The position numbers were made by a program, and so were the translations under genes. A stretch of 64,000 bases of DNA from Bog-159 sp035499555 (lineage in GTDB: Bacteria > Acidobacteriota > Terriglobia > Bryobacterales > Bryobacteraceae). Below the pieces are notes generated by a model. It saw nothing but the letters and a program-made list of their open reading frames with translations. It had not been told where the DNA came from and did not search any database. Numbering within the stretch: the first letter of the stretch is position 1; every line of letters begins with the position of its first letter. This document shows positions 48,055-57,020 of this stretch, in pieces. The DNA lies in NCBI GenBank assembly GCA_035499555.1, contig DATJYO010000019.1, positions 62,001 through 126,000 on the forward strand, read 5' to 3'.

Positions 48055-50283
48055 TCAATGTGCCGCCACCGCCAGCGTCACCCCGGATGGCGCGTCGGCA
48101 TCGCCGATCTTGACCGCCAGCGGTACGCTCGCACCAGGCGTTACCCCCGCGGGCACCTGCGCGTTGATCTGCCACACGCCGGAGACCAGGCCGGGCGCGC
48201 CCCCCGCGTAATTGAGACTGCAGGGTATGCCGTCCATACTGACTGACACTTTGGCTTTCACATAAGGCAAGGACGCGCCGACCAGCAATCCGTCCACACT
48301 GGCCGGATCGGTAATCCCCGCGCCGGTGCCGAAGATGCTCACCCAGTCTCCGGGCGCCGCGGGATGTGCGGCGGAGTTCACGCTGTTGTCGCCGGCGTTG
48401 AGAATCGAGCCTTGACCGGAACCGGAGGAATTAGCCGTAAATATGCCCGGCGCGGTGGCGGCGACTGGCAAGGAAACGGGCGCGGAAACAGCGCCCAAAT
48501 ATTCGACCTGGACTTGGGTGGAGGATTTGCCGGCAACCGAAAAGGGCACGATGGCGTTGATCTGTCCGGCGGACGCGAACGTCAGCGCGGCCGGCACACC
48601 GTCGAACAGCACGTGCACGCCCGCCAGGGCGTTCGACACCAGCACCGGATTGGTGAGTTCCAGGAAAGCGTAGGCGGACGGGCCGAGGGCGGTTCCGAAC
48701 AGCGACACGATTTCTCCCGGCGCCACCGCGCCGGATGCGAAACTGGCCGCATTCGCCACTCCGCCCGCGGGCAGGATCGGCTGCGCATTGGATAGCCGCA
48801 GCAGCGCCGCGCCGTAACCGGGTATGGTGACCTGCATCTGCGGGGCCGGGCTCAGAGTCTGCAGCGCCGGTCCGCCCGCCGGCGTAGACGCGTCCAGCAT
48901 GACCAAATCCGCGTTGCCGAACTTCCCCAGCGCCGACAGGTCCAGCGCGAACGTGCGCTGTGTGCCGGAACCGTTGTTGTCTCCCGACGCCTTAAGCGCG
49001 TAGTTCGACATCAGAATCACCACGGAGCCATCCACGTTGCGCGCGGCCATGGTCTGCGTGTCCAGCAGAAGCCCGCCGCTACCCTGCCAGCCATGGGAAA
49101 AATCCGCCGTGCAACAGCCGGTAGCGGCGGTCTGCAGGATGTCCTGTCCCGGCGGCGAAGGCAGCCAATGCGACAGATAGTAATCCACCCAGTAGCTCAG
49201 AAACGGATTGGCGCTGTTGTCCACTTCGCCGTACTGCTGGTCGGTGCCGAATCCCCAGTGATACAGAGCTTGCGCGCCCGCCGCGCCCAGTTGTTCGAAT
49301 ACCAGCGCCCGCCAGGCTGCAAAAAACGGACTGGTGCCGCGCTTATCCAGCACGAATGGCAGCGGTGCGTTGCAGGCGCTGATCCCATTGCCGGCGTCAT
49401 AGTCGGCGTTCACGTTGTTCTCGGTGATCCAGACCGGGACATTCGCCAGCCTGGAATTGGCCGCCATTTCCGAGTACATCGTCTGCACTTCCCGCGCAAA
49501 GCCGGGCACCGAGGCGAACAGGCTCTGGTCCAGGTCCCTCTGGTTGCAGGTCGAGTAGAAATGCTTGGCCACCACGTCCACCTGCGCGTCGACGCCGGCC
49601 ACGAAGGGCGGCATATATCCTTCCGCGCCGCCGGCCAGTTCCACTGCCACGAATTTGATGTTCGGGTCGGCCTGCGCCATGGCCGGAACCGTAGTGTTGT
49701 ACAGCGTCACGTATTCCGACGCCGAGACGCCATTGCCGTCCGGTTCGTTGAAAATGCCCCACCAGGTCACCGGGTAGGGCGTGGGACTCTGGTAGTGTTT
49801 TCCACCGGCATCGAATCCCCCGGTATTGTAGTAGCGGACCAGGTTAGCGCTCATCTGCGCAAATGCCGGAATGCTGGTGGACAGGATCGAGCCGGTGGAA
49901 CTGCTGAGAAACGCCGGCGCGGTGCCGATCTGAAACTCCGGGCTGTGGTCGCCGGTCGCCTGAATGGGCGTCAGCATGGTATCGAGTTCCGTGAAATCCC
50001 AGGCGTCCGCGGCAGTCTGCGGAATCCCGGCGGAGACCACCTGCACGCGCGTGCGCCATGGGTCCAAGCCGGTCAGCATGGCAGGCGCGTTGGGCGCGCC
50101 GCCGAAGAACTGGTAAGACCACTGGGCCAGTTGAAACGACGTGGACATGGCAAGTTGCAGGCGGCCCTTCACTCCGGCCTGCGTGTCGACCTGGTTGCCG
50201 ACCTGGACATTTACGGTAGTGGACTGGGCCGCGGCGACGGCGAGCGCCAGCAATTGGATTACGAGGGCGATGCGAAACTTCAT
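48055..50283 (-). CDS. secreted glycoside hydrolase (clan GH-A type) with Solibacter-type C-terminal domain
   Basis: The 742-residue protein has a signal peptide (MKFRIALVIQLLALAVAAAQ). A TIM-barrel catalytic part has the acid/base motif WWGIFNEPDG (Glu180) and the nucleophile motif VPVWITENN (Glu288), as in GH39/GH5-like clan GH-A enzymes. From about residue 505 comes the TIGR03437-type module: GGVANAASFASGAVAPGEIVSLFGT, AGQINAIVPFSV, APGDWVSIFGTGAG, VWQINAQVPAGV. This module is characteristic of exported proteins of Solibacter relatives. Polysaccharide breakdown outside the cell is likely; the sugar specificity is not readable. Confidence 0.82.
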   Translation of the reverse strand: MKFRIALVIQLLALAVAAAQSTTVNVQVGNQVDTQAGVKGRLQLAMSTSFQLAQWSYQFFGGAPNAPAMLTGLDPWRTRVQVVSAGIPQTAADAWDFTELDTMLTPIQATGDHSPEFQIGTAPAFLSSSTGSILSTSIPAFAQMSANLVRYYNTGGFDAGGKHYQSPTPYPVTWWGIFNEPDGNGVSASEYVTLYNTTVPAMAQADPNIKFVAVELAGGAEGYMPPFVAGVDAQVDVVAKHFYSTCNQRDLDQSLFASVPGFAREVQTMYSEMAANSRLANVPVWITENNVNADYDAGNGISACNAPLPFVLDKRGTSPFFAAWRALVFEQLGAAGAQALYHWGFGTDQQYGEVDNSANPFLSYWVDYYLSHWLPSPPGQDILQTAATGCCTADFSHGWQGSGGLLLDTQTMAARNVDGSVVILMSNYALKASGDNNGSGTQRTFALDLSALGKFGNADLVMLDASTPAGGPALQTLSPAPQMQVTIPGYGAALLRLSNAQPILPAGGVANAASFASGAVAPGEIVSLFGTALGPSAYAFLELTNPVLVSNALAGVHVLFDGVPAALTFASAGQINAIVPFSVAGKSSTQVQVEYLGAVSAPVSLPVAATAPGIFTANSSGSGQGSILNAGDNSVNSAAHPAAPGDWVSIFGTGAGITDPASVDGLLVGASLPYVKAKVSVSMDGIPCSLNYAGGAPGLVSGVWQINAQVPAGVTPGASVPLAVKIGDADAPSGVTLAVAAH

Positions 50284-50391
50284 AGAAGAAGCTCTTTTTC
50301 ACCCATAGTGTATGTCAATGTCCGTACCGGTGCAGGCCTCACAGGAAGGCTGGCGAGAGCCGGTGGGATACCGGATCAGAACCGGCCTGCG

Positions 50392-50667
50392 CTACGCGTG
50401 GGCGGCCGGTGCGGGCTTGGTCTGGGCCGGCGCGGCGGCGCTGGCTTTGGCGGTTTGGGCAACGGGCGCTGCCGCTTGTGCCCGCGCGTTCCGAATGACG
50501 AAGCCTATATAAAGTCCGAATGCCAAAGCTGTCAGCAGACAGCTCAGCAGCAGAAAGAGCCCGTCCACCGAGCCGGCCTGGCCGCTCGCCAGCAGCCATA
50601 CGGCAGCCGCCAGCGCCCCTAACGTGGCTAAGATGCTGAACAGAAATAGAAGTGCGCGATCCGACAC
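50392..50667 (-). CDS. small membrane protein with Ala/Pro-rich tail
   Basis: The 91-residue frame has two transmembrane helices (LLFLFSILATLGALAAAVWLLAS and GLFLLLSCLLTALAFGLYIGFVI) and a low-complexity Ala/Pro/Lys tail. Family unknown; such proteins are common in acidobacteria. It lies upstream of the glycoside hydrolase on the same strand with a 108-base gap. Confidence 0.55.
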   Translation of the reverse strand: MSDRALLFLFSILATLGALAAAVWLLASGQAGSVDGLFLLLSCLLTALAFGLYIGFVIRNARAQAAAPVAQTAKASAAAPAQTKPAPAAHA

Positions 50668-50761
50668 ATTCCCCCTCGGTGCGGCGGAGGTACCGCCGAG
50701 AAGACATTGTACGCGGACGGGCGGCGCCGCGGCAAGTCAACGGGTGGGAGCAGGCTGATCG

Positions 50762-52261
50762 CTAAGTCCCGTCACGGACTACGCGGCAGGACTCGATGTC
50801 GAAGGTCACGGTGCCGATGGCGAGCCGCGTCTGATCCCGAAAGCCGGCGAGAAACTGCACGAACCGCCACACGTCGGCGAAGTTGCTGACCAGGCCGATG
50901 GAGGCCCGCAGCGCGCCGGCGCTCTTGTGCTTTCGATCCTGCATCATCCGCCGGAAACTGATCAGATTCACTTCGGGCCCCATTTCGCAGGCCGCCAGCA
51001 TGTCCGCTTCCGTCAGGCCCTCGGCGGTTTCTCCCACACCCGGATTGCAGAAACATCCGCTGCGCAGCGAAATTCCCTGGTAGCCGGCTAGCTCCTCCAC
51101 GCGCCGATAGTCCACCAGGTGCCCGTTCGGATCATAGAGGTTCAGCGTCATGGTGCCGCCGCGCGCCTCGCTGGTGGCGGGTCCGTAAATGCGCACCATG
51201 GGGCGGCCGTTGCTGTGGCGCAGCGCCAGCAATTGACCCAATGTCCATGCGGTCAGACAGCGGACGCGTTCCATAATCAGATCCATCCCGATGGTCCGGA
51301 TGTGGCGCAGCCCGATAGCCACTGCGGGGATGGCCAGGTAATTGACCGTGCCGTCTTCAAAAGCCGCCTCGCTGCGGGTCAGTACGTGAGCTTGCCCCTG
51401 CACGGAAGCGAAATTCACGGTCCCGCCGGCGAACCACGGCCGCCGCAGTTCCCCGAATGCGGACCGGCGAATGAAAAGCGCGCCGACTCCGGTCGGGTAG
51501 CCGAACATCTTGTAGAAGGAAACGACCGCGAAATCCGGCTGTACGGCACTCAAGTCCAGGCGGTTGGTGGGAACGTACGCGGCCGCGTCCAGCAGCACGC
51601 GCCACCCCTTCTCTCGCGCGCGGGCGACCAGGTCCAAGGGGTGCTTCACGCCGGACACGTTCGACTGGGCCGGGTATGCGAAGAGATTCTCGGCGGCGGG
51701 ATCGGCCTGCTCCAGAAGCATCGACAGCCGGGCGGAATCCAGGCGCAGGGCCGGCGCGGCCAAAGGTACGTAATCGACGCGGGCGCCCTTGGCGTGCGCG
51801 AACTCGCGAATCCCATTTACAGAGTTGTGATTGTCAAAGCTGAGCAGCAGACGGCTGGCGGGGGAAAACGGGAACGATTCCCCGATCAGCTTGAGCCCGC
51901 CGGAGGCATTCTGCGTGAAAGCCAGGATGTAGTCCTCCGGGCCCGCGCCGAAGTAACTGAGTACGGCTCGCCGCGTGCTTTCGACGTGCTCCGTCATGGC
52001 CGTTGAGGTGGGGCTCGTGGAGTGCGGATTGCCGAACACGCCGCCGCGCAGCAAAGCCAGGTGCTGCTCCAGTTGCGAATCCGCGTAGAGCGAGCCGCCC
52101 GTGTAATCCAGATAGACCTGGTGCTGCTCATCCAGGCGGCGATATTCGGTCGACCGCAGGAGGTCCAGCGGCGCGGTTCTGGCATATTCCGGATATTGGC
52201 TAAGAAAATCCTCCTGGGAACTCTCTATGGGCTTCATCCGGTTCGCCGTATCGGTGGACAT
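50762..52261 (-). CDS. PLP-dependent class V aminotransferase, MOCOS/cysteine-desulfurase-like
   Basis: From the ATG at 52261 the protein is 499 residues; starts at 52273 or 52237 are also possible. It shows the class V fold with LDYTGGSLYADSQLE, the PLP lysine at about 251 (VVSFYKMFGYPTGVGALFIR) and a C-terminal cysteine motif ISLRSGCFCNPG (Cys403/Cys405). The lysine and cysteine motifs match the aminotransferase domain of molybdenum-cofactor sulfurases, which remove sulfur from cysteine. The C-terminal MOSC domain of MOCOS is not present, although the sequence after 420 remains in the aminotransferase fold. Biochemical role is inferred. Confidence 0.82.
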   Translation of the reverse strand: MSTDTANRMKPIESSQEDFLSQYPEYARTAPLDLLRSTEYRRLDEQHQVYLDYTGGSLYADSQLEQHLALLRGGVFGNPHSTSPTSTAMTEHVESTRRAVLSYFGAGPEDYILAFTQNASGGLKLIGESFPFSPASRLLLSFDNHNSVNGIREFAHAKGARVDYVPLAAPALRLDSARLSMLLEQADPAAENLFAYPAQSNVSGVKHPLDLVARAREKGWRVLLDAAAYVPTNRLDLSAVQPDFAVVSFYKMFGYPTGVGALFIRRSAFGELRRPWFAGGTVNFASVQGQAHVLTRSEAAFEDGTVNYLAIPAVAIGLRHIRTIGMDLIMERVRCLTAWTLGQLLALRHSNGRPMVRIYGPATSEARGGTMTLNLYDPNGHLVDYRRVEELAGYQGISLRSGCFCNPGVGETAEGLTEADMLAACEMGPEVNLISFRRMMQDRKHKSAGALRASIGLVSNFADVWRFVQFLAGFRDQTRLAIGTVTFDIESCRVVRDGT

Positions 52262-52595
52262 CTCGAATACCATATTAGCCAGCATTCGGATCGCGAAACC
52301 GTACGGCTGGCCGGACGCCGCAACCAGCGGGCCGGCGCGTACCGGCTTACCGGAACAGGTGAAAACCGACGGCACTGTGAAATGGACACGGATGTGCGGG
52401 CCCGAGGTACGACGTGCAGGTAGGCTGAGGAGATTGAAGGCGGCGTGGCGCGCGGGGCTGCTGGATCCACAGGGTGGAGGCGGGGGGCGTGCCGATCTTC
52501 CGGTTTGGGCGGATGCGCGACAAGCTGGGATCGAGTCGATCGCGGCCGCCGAGCCACGATCACGGTCGGCCGCTGCGGTAGAATCGGGCAAATCC
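52262..52595. other. divergent intergenic region
   Basis: These 334 bases lie between the class V aminotransferase (-) and the MBL-fold gene (+). The minus frame remains open through the region, but the translation is low-complexity and Arg/Pro-rich, without family similarity, so I treat it as non-coding. TAGAAT at 52579-52584 could be a -10 element for the plus-strand gene. Nothing else stands out. Confidence 0.4.
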
Positions 52596-53540
52596 ATGCG
52601 TTCCTATGCCCGCCCAAGCCGAACATTTTTCCCATCCTTTGTCAGCGCGCTACTCTTTTGCGTGGCGGTGCCGCCGGCGCGCGCGCAATCCTGCGGAGTG
52701 CAGGGCGTCGCCGTCCAGGTCCTCGGCTCTGGAGGCCCGGAGCTCGAGGACAAGCGTGCCTCGAGCAGCTATCTAGTCTGGGAGGACGGTCAAGCGCGAG
52801 TCCTGGTCGATGCGGGAGGAGGCAGCGCCCTCCGATTTGGGGAAAGCGGAGCGCGCATGTCGCAACTGGACGTGTTGCTATTCTCGCATTTCCACGTGGA
52901 TCACAGCGCGGACTTTCCTGCGTTAATCAAGTCATCGTGGTTTGAGGACCGCAAGCGTCCCCTGCCGGTCTACGGCCCAGCCGGAAATGAGTTCATGCCC
53001 TCGACGATCGAGTTTGTGTCTGACTTCTTCGGCGACAGGCACGGCGCTTTCCGCTATCTGAGCGAGTTACTCGTTCCCGGAGAACCGGCCAGCTACAAAC
53101 TGCAGCCGCACGACGTTAAGGCGAATGCCACGCCAGCCGTTGTCTTTCGCCAGGGCGATCTGGTCGTTTCGGCGGTGCGCGTCATTCACGGCGCGGTTCC
53201 CGCGTTGGGTTGGCGCGTGGAGACCGCCGGAAAAGTCGTGGTATTCAGCGGAGACACCAACGGCGAGGGCGGGGGTCTTGTACGGCTGGCGATGCATGCC
53301 GACCTTTTCATTGCGCACAATGCGGTGCCGGAAGGCGCGCAAGGAATCGAGCGGCGCCTGCACATGCCTCCCTCCGTTATCGGTCAGATCGCCAAGGATG
53401 CAGGTGTCAAGCAGCTGGTGTTGTCGCACCGGATGCTGCGCACGCTGGGCCAGGAGAGCCGGACGGAGTCTGAGATCCGCAAACGATATGACGGCCCGGT
53501 AACTTTTGCGAACGATCTGGATTGCTATCCGGTGAAATAG
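52596..53540 (+). CDS. exported metallo-beta-lactamase-fold hydrolase
   Basis: The ATG at 52596 gives 314 residues with a signal peptide (SFVSALLFCVAVPPARAQ). The MBL motif H-x-H-x-D-H is in LLFSHFHVDHSADFPALI; further metal ligands are suggested by RVIHGAVPALGWRV, VVVFSGDTNGEGGG and LVLSHRM. The layout resembles RNase Z/arylsulfatase-like members acting on small esters or phosphoesters, here in the periplasm. The substrate is unknown. The frame continues upstream of the chosen start without support. Confidence 0.82.
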   Translation: MRSYARPSRTFFPSFVSALLFCVAVPPARAQSCGVQGVAVQVLGSGGPELEDKRASSSYLVWEDGQARVLVDAGGGSALRFGESGARMSQLDVLLFSHFHVDHSADFPALIKSSWFEDRKRPLPVYGPAGNEFMPSTIEFVSDFFGDRHGAFRYLSELLVPGEPASYKLQPHDVKANATPAVVFRQGDLVVSAVRVIHGAVPALGWRVETAGKVVVFSGDTNGEGGGLVRLAMHADLFIAHNAVPEGAQGIERRLHMPPSVIGQIAKDAGVKQLVLSHRMLRTLGQESRTESEIRKRYDGPVTFANDLDCYPVK

Positions 53541-53985
53541 CCGGCCGCTCTGGCGATGCCACTTTTCGACTGCCGAACTATCGCGCTTGTGCGCCCGGAG
53601 CGCAGGCCACTCCGCACTGCTCGAACGGATTTCTTATTCCGGTGGGAGCCCGATCGGAGCGCGCGCGGCGATGGCCCAGATCGTTTTCGACTGCAAAGGC
53701 ATTTGGGCCCAAAGCCGCGAGCGCATGGAATCCGCGGGGAATCCGGGACAAGATGAACGCGATTCCGGGATGATTCCGAACGGCGTTCCAGGATGAAGCC
53801 GAACAGTTTGGCCGCGAAGATGGCATGGCCGCCTGGACCCGATTTGGAACGATGATCGGCTTGAGGCGGCTTGCACGACGATCCCGATCCATGACCCAGG
53901 CGGCCCAGTGCAGCAGGCACATCTGTTCGTCGCCTCCCCGACGTTTCCGCGCGCGCCCTGGCGGCGTGGCGGGAAGGCGGCGAGT
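53541..53985. other. 445-base gene-free region with many overlapping open frames
   Basis: Several frames on both strands are open here, the longest about 180 codons, but none has a ribosome site or family motifs, and their translations are Arg/Pro-rich as expected for GC-rich non-coding DNA. The phrase ATTCCGGGATGATTCC and nearby related words recur around 53760, so short internal repetition is present. It may be a degenerate repeat or decayed gene. Confidence 0.3.
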
Positions 53986-54915
53986 TTAGTGGCGGCGCGC
54001 TTGCGATAGCAGGGCTTCGAATTCGGCGTTGGTCATCTTCAGTTTGTCGGGATGGGCTTCGACCCACTTTTCGAAAGCGGCGTATTTGGCCGCCGTCCAG
54101 CCGCCCTCGAATTCGGCGCCGTTCTTGCCCTGCTTGTTTAATTCGAAGTTGAAGGCGTCCTGGAGGTTGGTGAACTCGGCCTGGCGAATGGCGGGCCCGG
54201 CGAGCGCGGCGGGAATGAAGATCACGCCATCCTGCTTGGCGAGGACGAGGTCGCCGGGCAGCACGGCGGCGCGCCCGATGCGAACCGGGACGTTGATGCC
54301 GGTCAATTGCATTTGGGCCCAGGCGGATGGGTCGTAACCCCGGTAGAAGCCGTTCAGGTTGGCGATTTCTCTGTTCTCTTCGGCGTCGCGGATACCCGCG
54401 TTGAAGACGAATCCGGAGTGCGTATGGGCGGCGATGCCGCTGCCGAGATTCGACCCGATGAGCGTGCCTTCCACGATTTTTCCGTAGCCATCGGCCACCA
54501 TGGTGTCGCCCATCTGCAGCTCGTTGATGACCCAGCTATTGGTTCCACTGACGCGTCCCTCGGCTTTGCCCTCGGTGGCTACGGCGGCAGCCATATCGGG
54601 ACGTCGGGGCATGAATTGCGCCGTCAACGCGCGGCCGGCAAAGGGCTTGTCTGGGTGGAGTCCCTGCCAGCCGCCCTCAAACTGATTCTGATAGCCGTGC
54701 TCGCGGAGGTAGTCCCACACGTCTTCGATCGACACATCGAGGGCACGGACCAGCAGATCGTCAGGTACCTTGGGACGGCCATCCGGAAAGCGTTCGCCCT
54801 TCCAGTCCGAGGTGTAGAACAGAATCTGCTCCCTGGTTTGTTTGATCTGGGCCAGGGCCACTGCTTCGCCCAGCAGGAGGCAGGCCATCGATAGGCTTAC
54901 GATGCGTGTGTTCAT
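53986..54915 (-). CDS. exported RraA-like / HMG-aldolase-fold protein
   Basis: The ATG at 54915 gives 309 residues with a signal peptide (IVSLSMACLLLGEAVALAQ). The RraA/dimethylmenaquinone-methyltransferase-like core is seen in VPDDLLVRALDVSIEDVWDYL, MGDTMVADGYGKIVEGTLIGSNLG, AAHTHSGFVFNAGIRDAEE and GDLVLAKQDGVIFIPAALA. The G..D..G..R-D pattern contains the Arg and Asp of pyruvate-aldolase relatives. RraA itself is a cytosolic RNase E inhibitor, so an exported version must act differently. Role unknown. Confidence 0.75.
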   Translation of the reverse strand: MNTRIVSLSMACLLLGEAVALAQIKQTREQILFYTSDWKGERFPDGRPKVPDDLLVRALDVSIEDVWDYLREHGYQNQFEGGWQGLHPDKPFAGRALTAQFMPRRPDMAAAVATEGKAEGRVSGTNSWVINELQMGDTMVADGYGKIVEGTLIGSNLGSGIAAHTHSGFVFNAGIRDAEENREIANLNGFYRGYDPSAWAQMQLTGINVPVRIGRAAVLPGDLVLAKQDGVIFIPAALAGPAIRQAEFTNLQDAFNFELNKQGKNGAEFEGGWTAAKYAAFEKWVEAHPDKLKMTNAEFEALLSQARRH

Positions 54916-55487
54916 AACAGGACAACGTAACAGATCCGCCGTCGTGTGTTGTTGGCGGGGGACGCCGGGTGTCCCGGGCATCGGCTTAGAAGCTAGCCGA
55001 ACGGGATGTCGCGTTGGAAATACGGAATGTGGCCGATAACAGGATCAGCGTCCATCAGCAAGCCGGAGGAGATCGCTCGCGAAGATGATCGCTTCTACTA
55101 CGTCCATGGGGTCGCTTGGAACATTTCTGTGACTCCGCGGGCTCTTGTGCAGCCCAATCGCCCCGGCGAGAAGGTCTATGTGAACACCGTGTGGAGAGCT
55201 CCGGACCGACTGCGTAACCCTGAAGGTAACGGAGGATTTTCTGGAAGATGGCAAAGAAACCGGGCACTTCGAGAAGGAGACTATATCGGTCAAAGGTGGC
55301 GCACCCGATCCCGCTCTTTTTAATGTCCCCGCCTGTATGTCGAGCGTTCACCCGTGGAGATTCACCGGATGCTGGGTGACGTATATGCCAAGCCCCTCCC
55401 TGAAAGTGCCGGAAGAGACTTCTGATTCGCGAACAACGATACGCGGCGAACCACGCAGCTCACGACAGGCCATGAGCCGATCCTCCG
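54916..55487 (+). pseudogene. gene-free region holding a frameshifted remnant (about 55000-55350)
   Basis: On the plus strand three coding-like pieces appear in different frames: DVALEIRNVADNRISVHQQAG near 55010-55070, then REDDRFYYVHGVAWN and PGEKVYVNTVWRAP up to about 55205, then CVTLKVTEDFLEDGKETGHF and KGGAPDPALFNVPA to about 55335. The last piece ends like many small secreted acidobacterial proteins. Alternation of frames with stops between them suggests a decayed gene. The remaining flanks show nothing. Confidence 0.42.
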
Positions 55488-57020
55488 TCACTCTTTGCAC
55501 GTAAAATTAGCGGCGTCGTTTGGGTCGCCCTGACCCTTGTACTCGGCGTACTGCGGATACGGGCAGAGCGGACGGCTGCGTCCGGGGAGGGCCTTCCCGG
55601 TGGCGATCACTTCGTCCGGCGCTTTGCCTTTCTCCACCCAATCCACTACCGCCGTCAGCATGTCGAACTGATCCAGCGCCTGGCTGCCGCCGCCGCAATG
55701 TCCCATGCCCGGCGACAGAAACAGGCGGCTCCACGCATTCACCGGGGCCTTGGACGCGGTGTCGCGGCCCATCCTTTCGTAATAGCCGACGGTGTCCAGC
55801 GCCGAGAACCACGGATCGCTCAGCCCGTGATAGAACAGCAGCTTGCCGCCGTGCGCCGCGAAGGTGCTCAGGTTCGTCCAGGTACTGTCGCCCAGCCGGC
55901 CGTTGGCGTCCGATGCCACGCGGTAGAACTCGCGGTCCACATCGAACGGGCCGGCCGTAGCCGGAAGCTTTACCGGGATGGTAGGGCCGTGCAGCAGTCC
56001 CGGCAATCCCTTGCTCTCGTTCATCCCCGCATCCCACGGAAACCCCGGATAGACCTGGTCGCCTCGGGACGTTCGCGGCCCGTTGAACGCTCCCAGCGCG
56101 TTCACCTGCTGGACGGTCAGGCAGCCGTCCGTCTTGCCTCCCGGGCAGACCAGCGGCGTCGGATCGAAGTGACACGCCGCGCGATTGAAGATCATCCCGT
56201 CTTTGAGTCCGTCGTTGGCGTCGCAGGCGGCCAGCAGCGCGTCGATCACCAGCTTGCGGTCGGAGTCCGAGAGCAGCGGTCCGGATGAAGCCTGCGTGAA
56301 AACCGACGTGATGTAAGCCAGCGACAGGTTCGAGTAGCCCGTGCGCATGGCCGGAGCGCCGGCCACGATCCCGTCGAAATAGCCGGGGTACCGCTGCGAC
56401 ATGATCATCGCCTCGCGGCCGCCGGTCGAGCAGCCCGAAAAATAGGAGTGCTGCGCGCCACGCCCGTAATACCAGGCGATCATCTGCCTGGCCAACACCG
56501 CCACCCGGCCGATCGCCACGTAATAGAAGTCCAGGCTGGCCTGTTGATCGCGAAAGAAACTGGGATCGAAGACCTGTCCCTTGTGGCCCGTGTCGGTGGA
56601 TACGACCGCGAATCCACGCGCCAGCGCCGGCCGGTTGCCGGCGGCCTGCGCACCCAGCGGAGGCCAGACACTGCCGTTCAGCCCGCCGCCGCCCTGAAAC
56701 AGGAATCGACCGTTCCAGGCGTCCGGCAGGGCCAGCGCGAAGCCGATCCCGTAGGTCTTACCATCGGCGCCAATCCGGCGGTCGATAGTGCCTTCCACCC
56801 GGCAGAACGCGGGCACCGGCACATCCACGGTGCCGGGCATCGCCGGCGAGATGCGCATCACGCCCGCCGGCGTCGGCGGCACGGCTTCCGTCTTCTCGAT
56901 CTCCAATGCCGTGCCCGTCGCCGCGAACTGCTTCAGGTCCGCGCAGGCATGCCGGCCTTGAGCGAAGGCCGGCGCGGCCATCAGCCACGCCGCCGCCACG
57001 CCCAAAGCGGAAAATCTCAC
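55488..57020 (-). CDS. secreted tannase/feruloyl-esterase family protein (1)
   Basis: A GTG at 57020, with GGGGGAA upstream and overlapping the stop of the upstream gene (GTGA), gives 510 residues. A signal peptide (FSALGVAAAWLMAAPAFAQ) precedes the tannase-family fold. The CS-D-HC catalytic arrangement is complete: FSGCSTGGREAM (Cys-Ser), YHGLSDPWFS (Asp) and LSPGMGHCGGG (His-Cys). Family members cleave galloyl, feruloyl and related aromatic esters. The C-terminal DAANFTCKE is also typical. Third gene downstream of pobA. Confidence 0.9.
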   Translation of the reverse strand: MRFSALGVAAAWLMAAPAFAQGRHACADLKQFAATGTALEIEKTEAVPPTPAGVMRISPAMPGTVDVPVPAFCRVEGTIDRRIGADGKTYGIGFALALPDAWNGRFLFQGGGGLNGSVWPPLGAQAAGNRPALARGFAVVSTDTGHKGQVFDPSFFRDQQASLDFYYVAIGRVAVLARQMIAWYYGRGAQHSYFSGCSTGGREAMIMSQRYPGYFDGIVAGAPAMRTGYSNLSLAYITSVFTQASSGPLLSDSDRKLVIDALLAACDANDGLKDGMIFNRAACHFDPTPLVCPGGKTDGCLTVQQVNALGAFNGPRTSRGDQVYPGFPWDAGMNESKGLPGLLHGPTIPVKLPATAGPFDVDREFYRVASDANGRLGDSTWTNLSTFAAHGGKLLFYHGLSDPWFSALDTVGYYERMGRDTASKAPVNAWSRLFLSPGMGHCGGGSQALDQFDMLTAVVDWVEKGKAPDEVIATGKALPGRSRPLCPYPQYAEYKGQGDPNDAANFTCKE

